Shown here piece after piece: positions 16,263-23,091 of a stretch of DNA of 25,523 nt; the first letter of the stretch is position 1; every line of letters begins with the position of its first letter. The DNA comes from JBHEKP01 sp041859375. GTDB taxonomy: Bacteria > Hydrogenedentota > Hydrogenedentia > Hydrogenedentales > CAITNO01. The notes below the pieces were generated by a model. That model searched no databases. It was not told the origin of the DNA and saw only the letters and a program-made list of their open reading frames with translations. Location of the stretch: the NCBI GenBank assembly GCA_041859375.1, contig JBHEKP010000058.1:1-25523 (forward strand). The letters are read 5' to 3'. A program made the position numbers and the translations under genes.

Positions 16263-16625
16263 ATGCCTAAAGGTGTGCGTTACACCCCCGAACAGCGTGA
16301 AGAAATGAAGGAACAGGCCCAAATACTCCGTGCGCAGGGCAAACCGCAGAAAGAGATTGCGGAGCGCCTCGGTGTTGCCATTCCCACGCTGAAATCATTG
16401 CTTGGCGACAGCGCCCCCGTAAAGGGCGGCGGCCGCGGCAAGGCAAAGGTCATCGAGCCGGCGGTGAACATTTCGAACAACCATCCGGCCATCCAGCTCG
16501 CCGTCAAGAAACAGCGGCTGGCGGAAATCGAAACCAAAATGGACTCCCTCCAGCAGGAGAAGCAGAAGATTCAGGACGAGATGCAGGAGATTTACAAGGC
16601 GCTCGGCCAGGAGATTTTCGGCTGA
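16263..16625 (+). CDS. Small helix-turn-helix protein with C-terminal coiled coil
   Basis: A 120-residue putative DNA-binding protein. Residues about 8-50 form a resolvase/sigma-like helix-turn-helix: YTPEQREEMKEQAQILRAQG, then KPQKEIAERLGVAIPTLKSLL, in which KEIAERLGV and IPTLKSLL would be the two helices. A Gly/Lys linker (GGGRGKAK) follows, and residues about 78-115 are a heptad-rich, highly charged coiled coil (LAEIETKMDSLQQEKQKIQ) suited to dimerisation. GAAGGAG seven bases before ATG 16263 is a strong ribosome-binding site. It is monocistronic, with a strong promoter, a palindrome at the start site and a terminator behind it. The domain also occurs in transposases and phage proteins, but no recombinase domain or repeats are present here. 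A global or autoregulated transcription factor is the likeliest reading. Confidence 0.72.
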   Translation: MPKGVRYTPEQREEMKEQAQILRAQGKPQKEIAERLGVAIPTLKSLLGDSAPVKGGGRGKAKVIEPAVNISNNHPAIQLAVKKQRLAEIETKMDSLQQEKQKIQDEMQEIYKALGQEIFG

Positions 16626-16651
16626 TTCCGAATGTGTTTTCGGCAAGTTGC

Positions 16652-16692
16652 CGGGACCGCGTGAAAATTACGCGCGGTCCCGTTTTCTTTTT
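16652..16692 (+). terminator. Terminator of the helix-turn-helix gene
   Basis: CGGGACCGCG (16652-16661) and CGCGGTCCCG (16673-16682) pair perfectly and are followed by TTTTCTTTTT. The stem begins 27 bases after the stop codon. Confidence 0.9.
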
Positions 16693-16708
16693 AACCCGTT
16701 TCGCGTGG

Positions 16709-16750
16709 AAACAATTCAGGGCGCTCCTTTCAGAGCGCCCTGAATTGTTT
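16709..16750. terminator. Bidirectional 18-bp hairpin terminator, serving nrdJ
   Basis: Bases 16709-16726 and 16733-16750 are perfect 18-base complements around the loop CTTTCA. The outer arms are AAACAATTC and GAATTGTTT, so either strand gives a GC-rich stem ending in U residues. It lies 18 bases beyond the nrdJ stop (16769, minus strand) and is a second barrier behind the terminator of the convergent gene. Confidence 0.82.
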
Positions 16751-16768
16751 GTCTGTTGTTTCTCCGTG

Positions 16769-18832
16769 TTATTTGACGGGCGCCTCAACCTGGCCGCCTT
16801 CGGGGGTTGACACCTCCTCCGCCTCCTCAAAGGCCACCTCCGCCTGTTCGGGAACCTGCGGCGTCAAATCAATGGTGCATTTGTCACCGTCGCAGTACAA
16901 ATCCATCGCCTCGTCGGTGTTGACCATTTCAAAGTTGAGCGGGCCAAGCTTCGCCTTGGCGCGCTCGTACACCTCGCGGGTGATTTCCTGGTAGGGCGCC
17001 TGGGGGTAGTTGTGCTCCTTCAACGGCAGGAAACTCACCGACTTCAAACGGCATTCGTACAGTTCCAAGATATAGGGAATCTCCTTCGCCTCTTCCTTGG
17101 TGAAGGTGATGGTGGCGCTGACCTGGTTGTCCGCCCAGTAATGCTGCATCTGGGCCACGTTCTCCACCTGCTCCCAGACGGAGACGTCGTTCTTGGACCT
17201 CCTGAAATATTTGCCATGGACGGGAAAATAGACAACCCAGGTGTTGTCCCCGTAGACCGACTCCTCAATGTGGTAGCCCGCGCGGCGGAGCGGGTCGATG
17301 AGGGGGCTTGTCTTGTCGATGCGGATCGTCCGGAAGTAATACTCCGAATGGGCGTAATGGATGCCCGGCGTGACGCCCGGCAGCAGGGACACGGTGCCGC
17401 TCGGCTTGATGCTGGTCTTTTTTATGCTCTCGGGCACGCAGAGCCACTGGGAATAGATCCGGTCCAGTTTGCCGATGTATTTGTAGCCCTCGTCGCACCA
17501 GCGAAAATGCTCGCGCCGCCCGTGCTGCTCAAAACTTTCGACGATGCCGGACTGGGACAGGCCGATGCGCCGGTTGCGCAGCATGATGGCGTTGGTGCGC
17601 TCGATGTGCGTGGGGATCAGGGTGACCGTCTTCGCGTAGAGGTAGGCAAACTTCAGGGTGCGCAGGTATTCCTCCAGCGTCTGATGTCGCGACGGGAAGG
17701 TTTCGACGAGGTTGCAGATCTCGTAGCTTTCAAGGCTCTGCTCGGCGCAGGGGTTGGTGCCCGCCACCTTCGCGTCGGTCCAGGTCGCGCCGTCCTTTAG
17801 GCGGCCGTAGGCGCGGGCGTTTTCCAGCCAGAAGTAACCGGGCTCGCCGTTCTTGGCCGTCTGCGTGCCCGCGCCCATGTAGTCCATCCCCTCGCGGGCG
17901 ATGACGCTGTTGTTGGAGGCCCAGCGCCACGCCATCAACTGCTCCTTGTGCAGCGCCGGATCCTTGAGCTGAAGGTATTCCTCGTCGTCCGGGTTGCCCA
18001 GCGCGAGTTCCGCGGTACGCCGGACCCCGCCGGACACCACGCATTTGCCGATGACGTTCATCAGGTCGGTGATCACGGTGGAGCTGAGCATCTGGCCCGC
18101 GCGCGGCGCCAGAATCCTGTCAATGTTCTGGATGCACTCCATGAGCGGGCCCGGCCCCGGGGCGATGCCGCCGAAGGTCTGGATGGGCGCGCCCATGGGC
18201 CGTATTTTGGAATAGTCCACATGGGCCGGACGGCGCGCCTTGCCCACGTAGGAGTTGAGCATGACCCGCACCAGATCCGTCCAGCCCTCCTTGGAGTCCT
18301 CCACCACGTGGGTGTACTCGCCGGTCTGGGGCGTCTGGATGGTCAGCTTGCCCGCGCCCTTGTTGTCAAAGGCCACGCCGGTGCCCAGCATGGAAAGGTC
18401 CATCAGGAAGCAGAAGGGCTCCGCGAAGTCCGTCTCTATCTCCTCCGTGGACACGAAGGCGCAGTTGTTCAGCGCCGCCGACCCGCGCTGGAAGATGTAA
18501 TCCGTGCCCATCATCCACAGGCCGCGGCCCGGGGGCAGGAATTTGAAGTCCCACATGAGCTTGAACATTTCCTGGGCGGAGCGCTGCGCCTTTTCCGGCT
18601 TCCAAGGCAGCTTCAGGCTCATGCAGTGGTTGAGCTGGATGGTGTAGCACCCCTCCACCACCCGGCGCAGCGTCTCCCAGTACTCCTCCGTGCGGCCGGT
18701 GCCGTCGTTCATCGGGCGGGCGTAGGTCCGCTTGAAGGTGATGTACCCCAGCGGCCCCCATTCCGGCTGGCGGCCCCGGTAGTTCTCCAGAAATTTGTCG
18801 GTCAGTTTGAAGCGTTCACGCACGGCAAACAT
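16769..18832 (-). CDS. nrdJ: Adenosylcobalamin-dependent (class II) ribonucleotide reductase
   Basis: A 687-residue enzyme that makes deoxyribonucleotides from ribonucleotides, using a thiyl radical generated from vitamin B12. It follows the monomeric Lactobacillus leichmannii-type reductase along its length: LGYITFKRTYAR, NNCAFVST, RPMGAPIQTFGG, SGGVRRTAELALGNPDD, WRWASNNSV and SIKPSGTVSLLPG. Key residues are C124, C362 and E364 in NPCAEQSL (the usual motif is NPCGE), C373 in ICNL, and the C-terminal redox pair C647-x4-C652. About 35 mostly acidic residues extend beyond that pair. ATG 18832 is chosen because GGGAGG stands seven bases before it; a second ATG six bases upstream sits too close. 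Longer frames would overlap thyX. It follows thyX by 94 bases and shares its promoter and NrdR-like operators. Confidence 0.95.
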   Translation of the reverse strand: MFAVRERFKLTDKFLENYRGRQPEWGPLGYITFKRTYARPMNDGTGRTEEYWETLRRVVEGCYTIQLNHCMSLKLPWKPEKAQRSAQEMFKLMWDFKFLPPGRGLWMMGTDYIFQRGSAALNNCAFVSTEEIETDFAEPFCFLMDLSMLGTGVAFDNKGAGKLTIQTPQTGEYTHVVEDSKEGWTDLVRVMLNSYVGKARRPAHVDYSKIRPMGAPIQTFGGIAPGPGPLMECIQNIDRILAPRAGQMLSSTVITDLMNVIGKCVVSGGVRRTAELALGNPDDEEYLQLKDPALHKEQLMAWRWASNNSVIAREGMDYMGAGTQTAKNGEPGYFWLENARAYGRLKDGATWTDAKVAGTNPCAEQSLESYEICNLVETFPSRHQTLEEYLRTLKFAYLYAKTVTLIPTHIERTNAIMLRNRRIGLSQSGIVESFEQHGRREHFRWCDEGYKYIGKLDRIYSQWLCVPESIKKTSIKPSGTVSLLPGVTPGIHYAHSEYYFRTIRIDKTSPLIDPLRRAGYHIEESVYGDNTWVVYFPVHGKYFRRSKNDVSVWEQVENVAQMQHYWADNQVSATITFTKEEAKEIPYILELYECRLKSVSFLPLKEHNYPQAPYQEITREVYERAKAKLGPLNFEMVNTDEAMDLYCDGDKCTIDLTPQVPEQAEVAFEEAEEVSTPEGGQVEAPVK

Positions 18833-18926
18833 GGTCATGCCTCCCTGGCTGCCTTTCTTGGTTACCTGTTCCTGTTTCTCTCTTCCCTGGCGGGCGCGCG
18901 GCGCGCGCGGCACGGGCGGAAAACCG

Positions 18927-19709
18927 TCACACCTTACGGTTCTGCGTCCGCACCCACGGCAGCCCGTCCACCTCCTCTGTCTCGTAGTCGGCAAACAGAT
19001 TTGGGTATCTTCCGCGCACGATGCGGAAGACCTCTCCAAACAAAAACCGGATCTCCTCCTCCGCGTGGGGGTCGGTCCGGTTTTCAATCACATGGCGAAG
19101 CGCCCTGAAGTTGCAGGACCAGCCGATGGTCGTGGCCAGCCCGATGGGCGCCATGCGGCGGAACGCGGAGGTGAGCTTTTTCTTCTCCGCGAACTGCGCC
19201 TCCTCCTCGATGCGGTAAATCCGCGCGAGCTCGCGCTGAAGCTCCTCAAGCTGTTCCAGCGTCCGCGCAAAGACCGCCATGCCCTCCTCGTTCTCCTGGA
19301 TGTGCATGGGCACATAGGCCGAAAGCGAGTCGAGCCGCACAAAACGGAGCGATTCCTGGGATATCGCCGTGCCCGCCCGGTGGCGCACCAGCTCATGGGT
19401 CACCACCCGGCTCACATCGGCAAAAATGAAATTCAGCATGCCGTGCTCAAGCACGCTGCCGTGGCCGACGCGCAGGATGTTGTCCAAATAGGCCGCATTG
19501 CCCTGGCGCACACGGGTCACGTTCGGATTGAGGCCGGGTTCGAAGGAACGGTAGCAGAGACGGCCCATTACCTCACTGATGCGTTCGCTGTCGGAGGGCG
19601 CGTCGGTCTGCCAGCCGGACACCCCAAGGTGGTCCAGATAAGACTGCAAACCCTCTTCTATAATCTTGGTCTCCCCCACCAGGAAGACTTTTGGCTGGAC
19701 AAAACGCAT
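18927..19709 (-). CDS. thyX: Flavin-dependent thymidylate synthase
   Basis: A 260-residue FAD enzyme that methylates dUMP to dTMP with methylenetetrahydrofolate and NADPH. The signature region reads RHRAGTAISQES (R109-S120), with eight residues between RHR and Ser rather than the classical seven, followed by LRFVRLDS. VGHGSVLEHG (81-90) and NFRALRHVIENRTDPHAEEEIR near the C-terminus (the latter given here as its first and last parts, NFRALRH and AEEEIR) are family hallmarks for flavin and dUMP binding. AAAGGA nine bases upstream supports ATG 19709. It is first in a two-gene unit with nrdJ, joining dTMP synthesis to deoxynucleotide supply. The upstream region carries a strong promoter and NrdR-like boxes. 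Confidence 0.95.
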   Translation of the reverse strand: MRFVQPKVFLVGETKIIEEGLQSYLDHLGVSGWQTDAPSDSERISEVMGRLCYRSFEPGLNPNVTRVRQGNAAYLDNILRVGHGSVLEHGMLNFIFADVSRVVTHELVRHRAGTAISQESLRFVRLDSLSAYVPMHIQENEEGMAVFARTLEQLEELQRELARIYRIEEEAQFAEKKKLTSAFRRMAPIGLATTIGWSCNFRALRHVIENRTDPHAEEEIRFLFGEVFRIVRGRYPNLFADYETEEVDGLPWVRTQNRKV

Positions 19710-19783
19710 CGCAACGCATCCTTTAACGATTTCAAATTAAACAGGAGACCATAACGGCACCAAACAGCCCCTGCAGGAAAGTG

Positions 19784-19812
19784 ATTATAGGAAGGGATTC
19801 ACCGATTGTAAA
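19784..19812 (-). promoter_or_regulatory. Promoter of thyX-nrdJ
   Basis: On the minus strand, TTTACA (19807-19812) and a perfect TATAAT (19784-19789) are spaced by 17 bases, the best promoter match in the window. The predicted start near 19777 gives a leader of about 68 bases before ATG 19709. Confidence 0.82.
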
Positions 19813-19879
19813 GCCTCATTTTTTCTCCTGATCCGCCCTCTTAATTAGCATTATTTACACGCACAAACATTTTCTTTTA

Positions 19880-19927
19880 ATACAATATATTGTGCTAATA
19901 TAATCAAGTATGCACAATATATTGATT
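19880..19927. promoter_or_regulatory. Proximal pair of NrdR-like boxes upstream of thyX-nrdJ
   Basis: Two 16-bp sites, ATACAATATATTGTGC (19880-19895) and GCACAATATATTGATT (19912-19927), share the exact core CAATATATTG. Compared with the published NrdR-box form acaCwAtATaTwGtgt they match at about 14 and 13 of 16 positions, with the core fully matched. Centres are 32 bp apart, about three helical turns, the spacing typical of paired NrdR boxes. They lie roughly 70-115 bases upstream of the thyX -35 element. Confidence 0.75.
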
Positions 19928-20147
19928 TTTGCCTCTTTTTCCCTCTTGCGGATATCTCCCACTGCTTAAGAGCATTTTCCAAGGGAATTCCTGCCATAAA
20001 ATTGGTCTTATGATCGCCATTTTTGAGTCTTTACAGAGACAAACTGGGGCATTATTAGGAAAGGAGAATGAGCAAGAAAGCCTTTCTACTTAGGAGATTT
20101 TCCCAATTAAGACCTGTGTATTGAATAGCCCTTTCTTGCCGATAAAA

Positions 20148-20204
20148 ACACAATATATTGGCTAATTTTAGGACAATCTTCAATTAATGCACAATATATT
20201 GTAT
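20148..20204. promoter_or_regulatory. Distal pair of NrdR-like boxes
   Basis: ACACAATATATTGGCT (20148-20163) and GCACAATATATTGTAT (20189-20204) carry the same exact core, each matching the NrdR-box form at about 14 of 16 positions. Their centres are 41 bp apart, about four helical turns. They are some 340-400 bases upstream of the thyX promoter and no other gene start lies near them, so they may act at a distance with the proximal pair. Confidence 0.6.
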
Positions 20205-20304
20205 TCCTGCGCATTTCTAACTGAATGCCTAGGGCTATGGGTGTAAAGGATGATCTGACTCCGATTGGGCGGTGCCTCTGCGCTGTTGTGCAACCTTGAC
20301 AAAA
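20205..20304. other. End of the AT-rich non-coding region between thyX and comEC
   Basis: The whole 19710-20304 stretch (595 bases) has no supported gene. Apart from the thyX promoter and the box pairs, bases 19928-20147 and 20205-20304 hold only very short frames without suitable ribosome-binding sites. No DnaA-box cluster or tRNA fold is visible. Confidence 0.5.
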
Positions 20305-22707
20305 TCAACGCAATATGTTGTGGTTGTTACGCCCCTGAAACCCCTCCGAAGAGGGTGCCAAATCATATCCAAGGTGGTTGCGCGCGCATTGAACCACCAT
20401 GCCTGATGAGTCACTGAAGAGGGTAATTCCACCGTGCCAATCGGTCCGATACAGGGGCAAATTCAGTTTTTCATACCGTTCCCAAACACCTTTTCCCACC
20501 GCACGGAAACGACCGGCGCGGGTGGAAAAAACGGCAATTTTTGGGTTCACCGCATTGAGGAAGGCCTCCGTGCTGGAGGATGCGGAACCGTGGTGCGGCA
20601 CTTTCAGCACATCAGCGCGGCAATCCCCAAGCGCCAGCATTTTCTCCGCATCCTCCTCAATGTCCCCCGCGAGCAGCATGCTGAACCCGGGCCAGGCCAC
20701 CCGGAGCACAAGGGAGGCATCGTTTTCAGAAAGGCGCGGGAGCGCCCCGGCGGGCGGGTGGAGCACCCGCATTTCCGTGCCGGGCAGGGGGATCGAGTCG
20801 CCTGCGGCCACTTCAACCACCGCCACCCCCCTGGCGGCACACAAGGCACGAAATTCCTTTTCCAAGGATGACGGCTCCCCCGATTTTCCCAAATACGCCC
20901 CGCCCACCGGCATTCGCCGCACCACCTCCATGAGGCCGCCGAGATGATCACTGTCGGCGTGCGTGGCCACCACCGACTCCAGCCGGGATATGCCGTGGGC
21001 GCGCAGAAAGGGCACCACCACGGACTGGCCCGCGTCCTGGAATTCAGTGAGATCCCCCCCGTCCACAAGCACAGCCCCGCCGCCGGGGGAAACCACCACC
21101 ATCGCATCGGCATGGCCCACATCCAGCACATGCACCCGGCCCGGTTCAATCCGGGGCTGCCAAAAAAGGAGGGCCAGCACGGCAAACGCGGCCATGCCCG
21201 GCAACGCCACGCGCCAGCGCAGCCCGCCGCGCAGTCCCGCATAAAGAAGCGCCGCCACGGTGAAATAGGCGGCCATGGCCAGGGGGGCGGGCCTGGGCAC
21301 ATCCGCATGGCCGCCGGGCAGCGCCGCGCCAAGACGGACGCACTCCCCCGCCAGCCAGACCACGAGTCCAAGGGCATGGCCGAACAGGGACGCCAGCGGA
21401 GGCGCCCATGCCAGCAGCAAAATCACGGGCACCAGCCAAAGCAGCACCGCGAGCAGCGGCACAACAACGAGGTTGGCCGCCAGTCCCGCCATGGGCACCA
21501 CCTGGAAAAACCACGCCGCCGCCGGAATGGTGAGCAACTGCGCAGAACAGGTTGCGCCCAACCCGCGCGCAAGAGGGCGCGGCAGGCGGAGACGGCGCAT
21601 TCCCGAGGCAAACGGCGGCTCAAAAAGCAGCAACGACGCCATGGCGAGATAGGAGAGGATAAAGCCCGGATCGAAAAGGCCCGCCGGATCATGCAGCAAC
21701 AGGAGAACCGCGGAAAGGCCGAGGGCGGAAAGGATGTCCTCCTCACGGCCGGCCAGCTCATAAAAAACCACCATCGCCACCATGAGCGCCGCGCGCATCG
21801 TGGCGGGGCGCGCCCCCGCGGCCAGGGCAAAGCCGAACACCGCCGCCAGCACCAGCGCGGCCCGGACCCGCCGATCCACCCGCAGCATCCGCAGCAGAAA
21901 CTGGAGGCTTAGATAGACCAGGCCCACGTGCAGGCCGGACACGGAAAGAACATGAACGGTGCCGGAAAGCATGAAACTCCGGTACAGATCACGGTCCATG
22001 CCAAAACGCTCGCCCAGCCACACGCCCAGGGTGAAGGGCGCGGTGCCCGCCGGCAGCAGCGCGTTCAGGGTGTCCGCCTGCCATTGGCGGAACCGGGATA
22101 TCCAGCGGCCGGGACGCGCGCCCCCGGCGTCCAGCACGGAAACGCCGCTGGATTTGCAGCGTATCTGGGAGAAAACACCCCGGTTGCGCAGGGCCCCCTC
22201 AAAGCCTGAAACCCCGAAATTGACCGGGCCAAGGCAGGGGGACACGATTCCATCCACCCGCACCAGCGCGCCGTCGTGGATGCGCGCGTCCGGCTTCGTC
22301 CAGCGCACCAGACACTTGGAGGGCGGAATGCCCGGGGGCGCGCCCTCCCCCGCCACCACCGCATCCGAAAGGACAAAGCGCACATACTCCGCGCCGGGGG
22401 TGTAGACGGGCGTTTCGCCCACGCGCCCCTCCAGCACCATGCGGGTCTCGGCATTGTCACGGACATGCCGGAAAAACGCGTCACCCCCAACAGGCGGCCC
22501 AAAAGCCGCCCAGGCCGCCGCGCCCGCAATCATGGCAAGAAAGAGCAGAAGAAACCGATCCGCCCAGGGAACACGCCGCTGGCAAAGGGCCAGCGCCGCG
22601 GCAAAAACAAAAAGGGCGGCAACCACCCAAAAGGTGGATGCCGCCCGTCCGATGGCAACACCAAAGGCAACCCCCGCCGCCGCCCAAAGCCAATGCCGGT
22701 TTCCCAT
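20305..22707 (-). CDS. comEC: ComEC/Rec2-type DNA uptake channel with metallo-beta-lactamase-like domain
   Basis: An 800-residue inner-membrane protein that carries single-stranded DNA into the cytoplasm during natural transformation. An N-terminal membrane and DUF4131-type region (about 1-200) precedes the multi-helix competence domain, marked by GTVHVLSVSGLHVGLVY and GARPATMRAALM. The C-terminal third is a metallo-beta-lactamase-like domain: HVLDVGHADAMVV (usually DVGQGDA), VDGGD, the metal-binding THADSDHLGG, LLAGDIEEDAEKML and LKVPHHGSASSS. These residues are intact, which suggests a working nuclease-type site. ATG 22707 is preferred over GTG 22734 because purine-rich GGGGGACGGGG precedes it. 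The 56-residue gene ends 45 bases upstream and is probably cotranscribed. The 3' end overlaps a fifth, imperfect NrdR-like site. No other competence gene is in the window. Confidence 0.92.
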   Translation of the reverse strand: MGNRHWLWAAAGVAFGVAIGRAASTFWVVAALFVFAAALALCQRRVPWADRFLLLFLAMIAGAAAWAAFGPPVGGDAFFRHVRDNAETRMVLEGRVGETPVYTPGAEYVRFVLSDAVVAGEGAPPGIPPSKCLVRWTKPDARIHDGALVRVDGIVSPCLGPVNFGVSGFEGALRNRGVFSQIRCKSSGVSVLDAGGARPGRWISRFRQWQADTLNALLPAGTAPFTLGVWLGERFGMDRDLYRSFMLSGTVHVLSVSGLHVGLVYLSLQFLLRMLRVDRRVRAALVLAAVFGFALAAGARPATMRAALMVAMVVFYELAGREEDILSALGLSAVLLLLHDPAGLFDPGFILSYLAMASLLLFEPPFASGMRRLRLPRPLARGLGATCSAQLLTIPAAAWFFQVVPMAGLAANLVVVPLLAVLLWLVPVILLLAWAPPLASLFGHALGLVVWLAGECVRLGAALPGGHADVPRPAPLAMAAYFTVAALLYAGLRGGLRWRVALPGMAAFAVLALLFWQPRIEPGRVHVLDVGHADAMVVVSPGGGAVLVDGGDLTEFQDAGQSVVVPFLRAHGISRLESVVATHADSDHLGGLMEVVRRMPVGGAYLGKSGEPSSLEKEFRALCAARGVAVVEVAAGDSIPLPGTEMRVLHPPAGALPRLSENDASLVLRVAWPGFSMLLAGDIEEDAEKMLALGDCRADVLKVPHHGSASSSTEAFLNAVNPKIAVFSTRAGRFRAVGKGVWERYEKLNLPLYRTDWHGGITLFSDSSGMVVQCARNHLGYDLAPSSEGFQGRNNHNILR

Positions 22708-22752
22708 GCAACCCCGTCCCCCGTCCTGCGGCACACGGCCCAGGGTGATGGC

Positions 22753-22923
22753 CTACAAACTGGGGGTTCCCGAACTGAACCCGCCGGTGGAACCGTAAGC
22801 CGCCACGGAAATCAGCAGGATAAGGTTGAAAATGACATACGCAATGCCAAGCGGGTTGTCCAAGGGAATGGGAATCAAAATTCCCTGGGCGATTTCAAAA
22901 AGGTCGCTGAAAAAATTACCCAT
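22753..22923 (-). CDS. 56-residue hypothetical membrane protein upstream of comEC
   Basis: A small open frame that I do not recognise. It starts MGNFFSDLFEIAQGILIPIP, has a clear membrane helix at about residues 27-43 (rich in Ile, Leu and Val), and ends with a Gly/Ser-rich tail (YGSTGGFSSGTPSL). The stop is TAG. GGAG stands ten bases before the ATG at 22923. A well-spaced promoter (22983-23011) lies upstream and comEC follows 45 bases after the stop, which together argue that it is real. The N-terminal amphipathic stretch and single helix suggest a small inner-membrane protein. Confidence 0.6.
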   Translation of the reverse strand: MGNFFSDLFEIAQGILIPIPLDNPLGIAYVIFNLILLISVAAYGSTGGFSSGTPSL

Positions 22924-22982
22924 GCTTCAAAGTCTCCAGAGTTGGTTTGGCGGATCGTGGGAACGCCCCGCCGCCGCCAACA

Positions 22983-23011
22983 ATGGTAATTGAGCGGCGC
23001 GGGCCGTTCAA
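22983..23011 (-). promoter_or_regulatory. Promoter of the small membrane protein-comEC unit
   Basis: TTGAAC (23006-23011) and TACCAT (22983-22988) on the minus strand are spaced by 17 bases, each matching consensus at four of six positions. The predicted leader is about 50 bases. Confidence 0.5.
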
Positions 23012-23051
23012 GTCAGGCGCGGGGCACGCGCAATCATGCAAATATTTCGGC

Positions 23052-23057
23052 TACAAT
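23052..23057 (+). promoter_or_regulatory. -10 element of the aguB-aguA operon
   Basis: TACAAT lies 34 bases before ATG 23092. As at 4907, the -35 position reads CGCAAT and is a poor match. It is divergent from the comEC-unit promoter. Confidence 0.45.
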
Positions 23058-23091
23058 ACAGCCTCCCCATAAAGAGCAAAAGGACGATGCG

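Noticed and set aside
16263..16625. The helix-turn-helix protein as part of a transposon
   Set aside because: No catalytic transposase or recombinase domain, no terminal inverted repeats and no target duplications flank it.
18833..19087. N-terminal extension of nrdJ by about 85 residues
   Set aside because: The extra residues are low-complexity Arg-rich text overlapping the end of thyX in another frame, and a strong ribosome-binding site precedes ATG 18832.
19904..20020. A 38-codon minus-strand frame (starting MAIIRPILW) in the thyX upstream region
   Set aside because: No ribosome-binding site, no recognisable feature, and its end overlaps an NrdR-like box.
20068..20124. An 18-codon plus-strand frame (starting MSKKAFLL) after AGGAAAGGAG
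   Set aside because: The start signal is attractive, but the peptide is very short, no promoter is seen, and nothing supports translation.
19710..20304. AT-rich gap as a replication origin with iterons
   Set aside because: The repeats are palindromes matching NrdR boxes, and no cluster of DnaA boxes or origin-type neighbours is seen.
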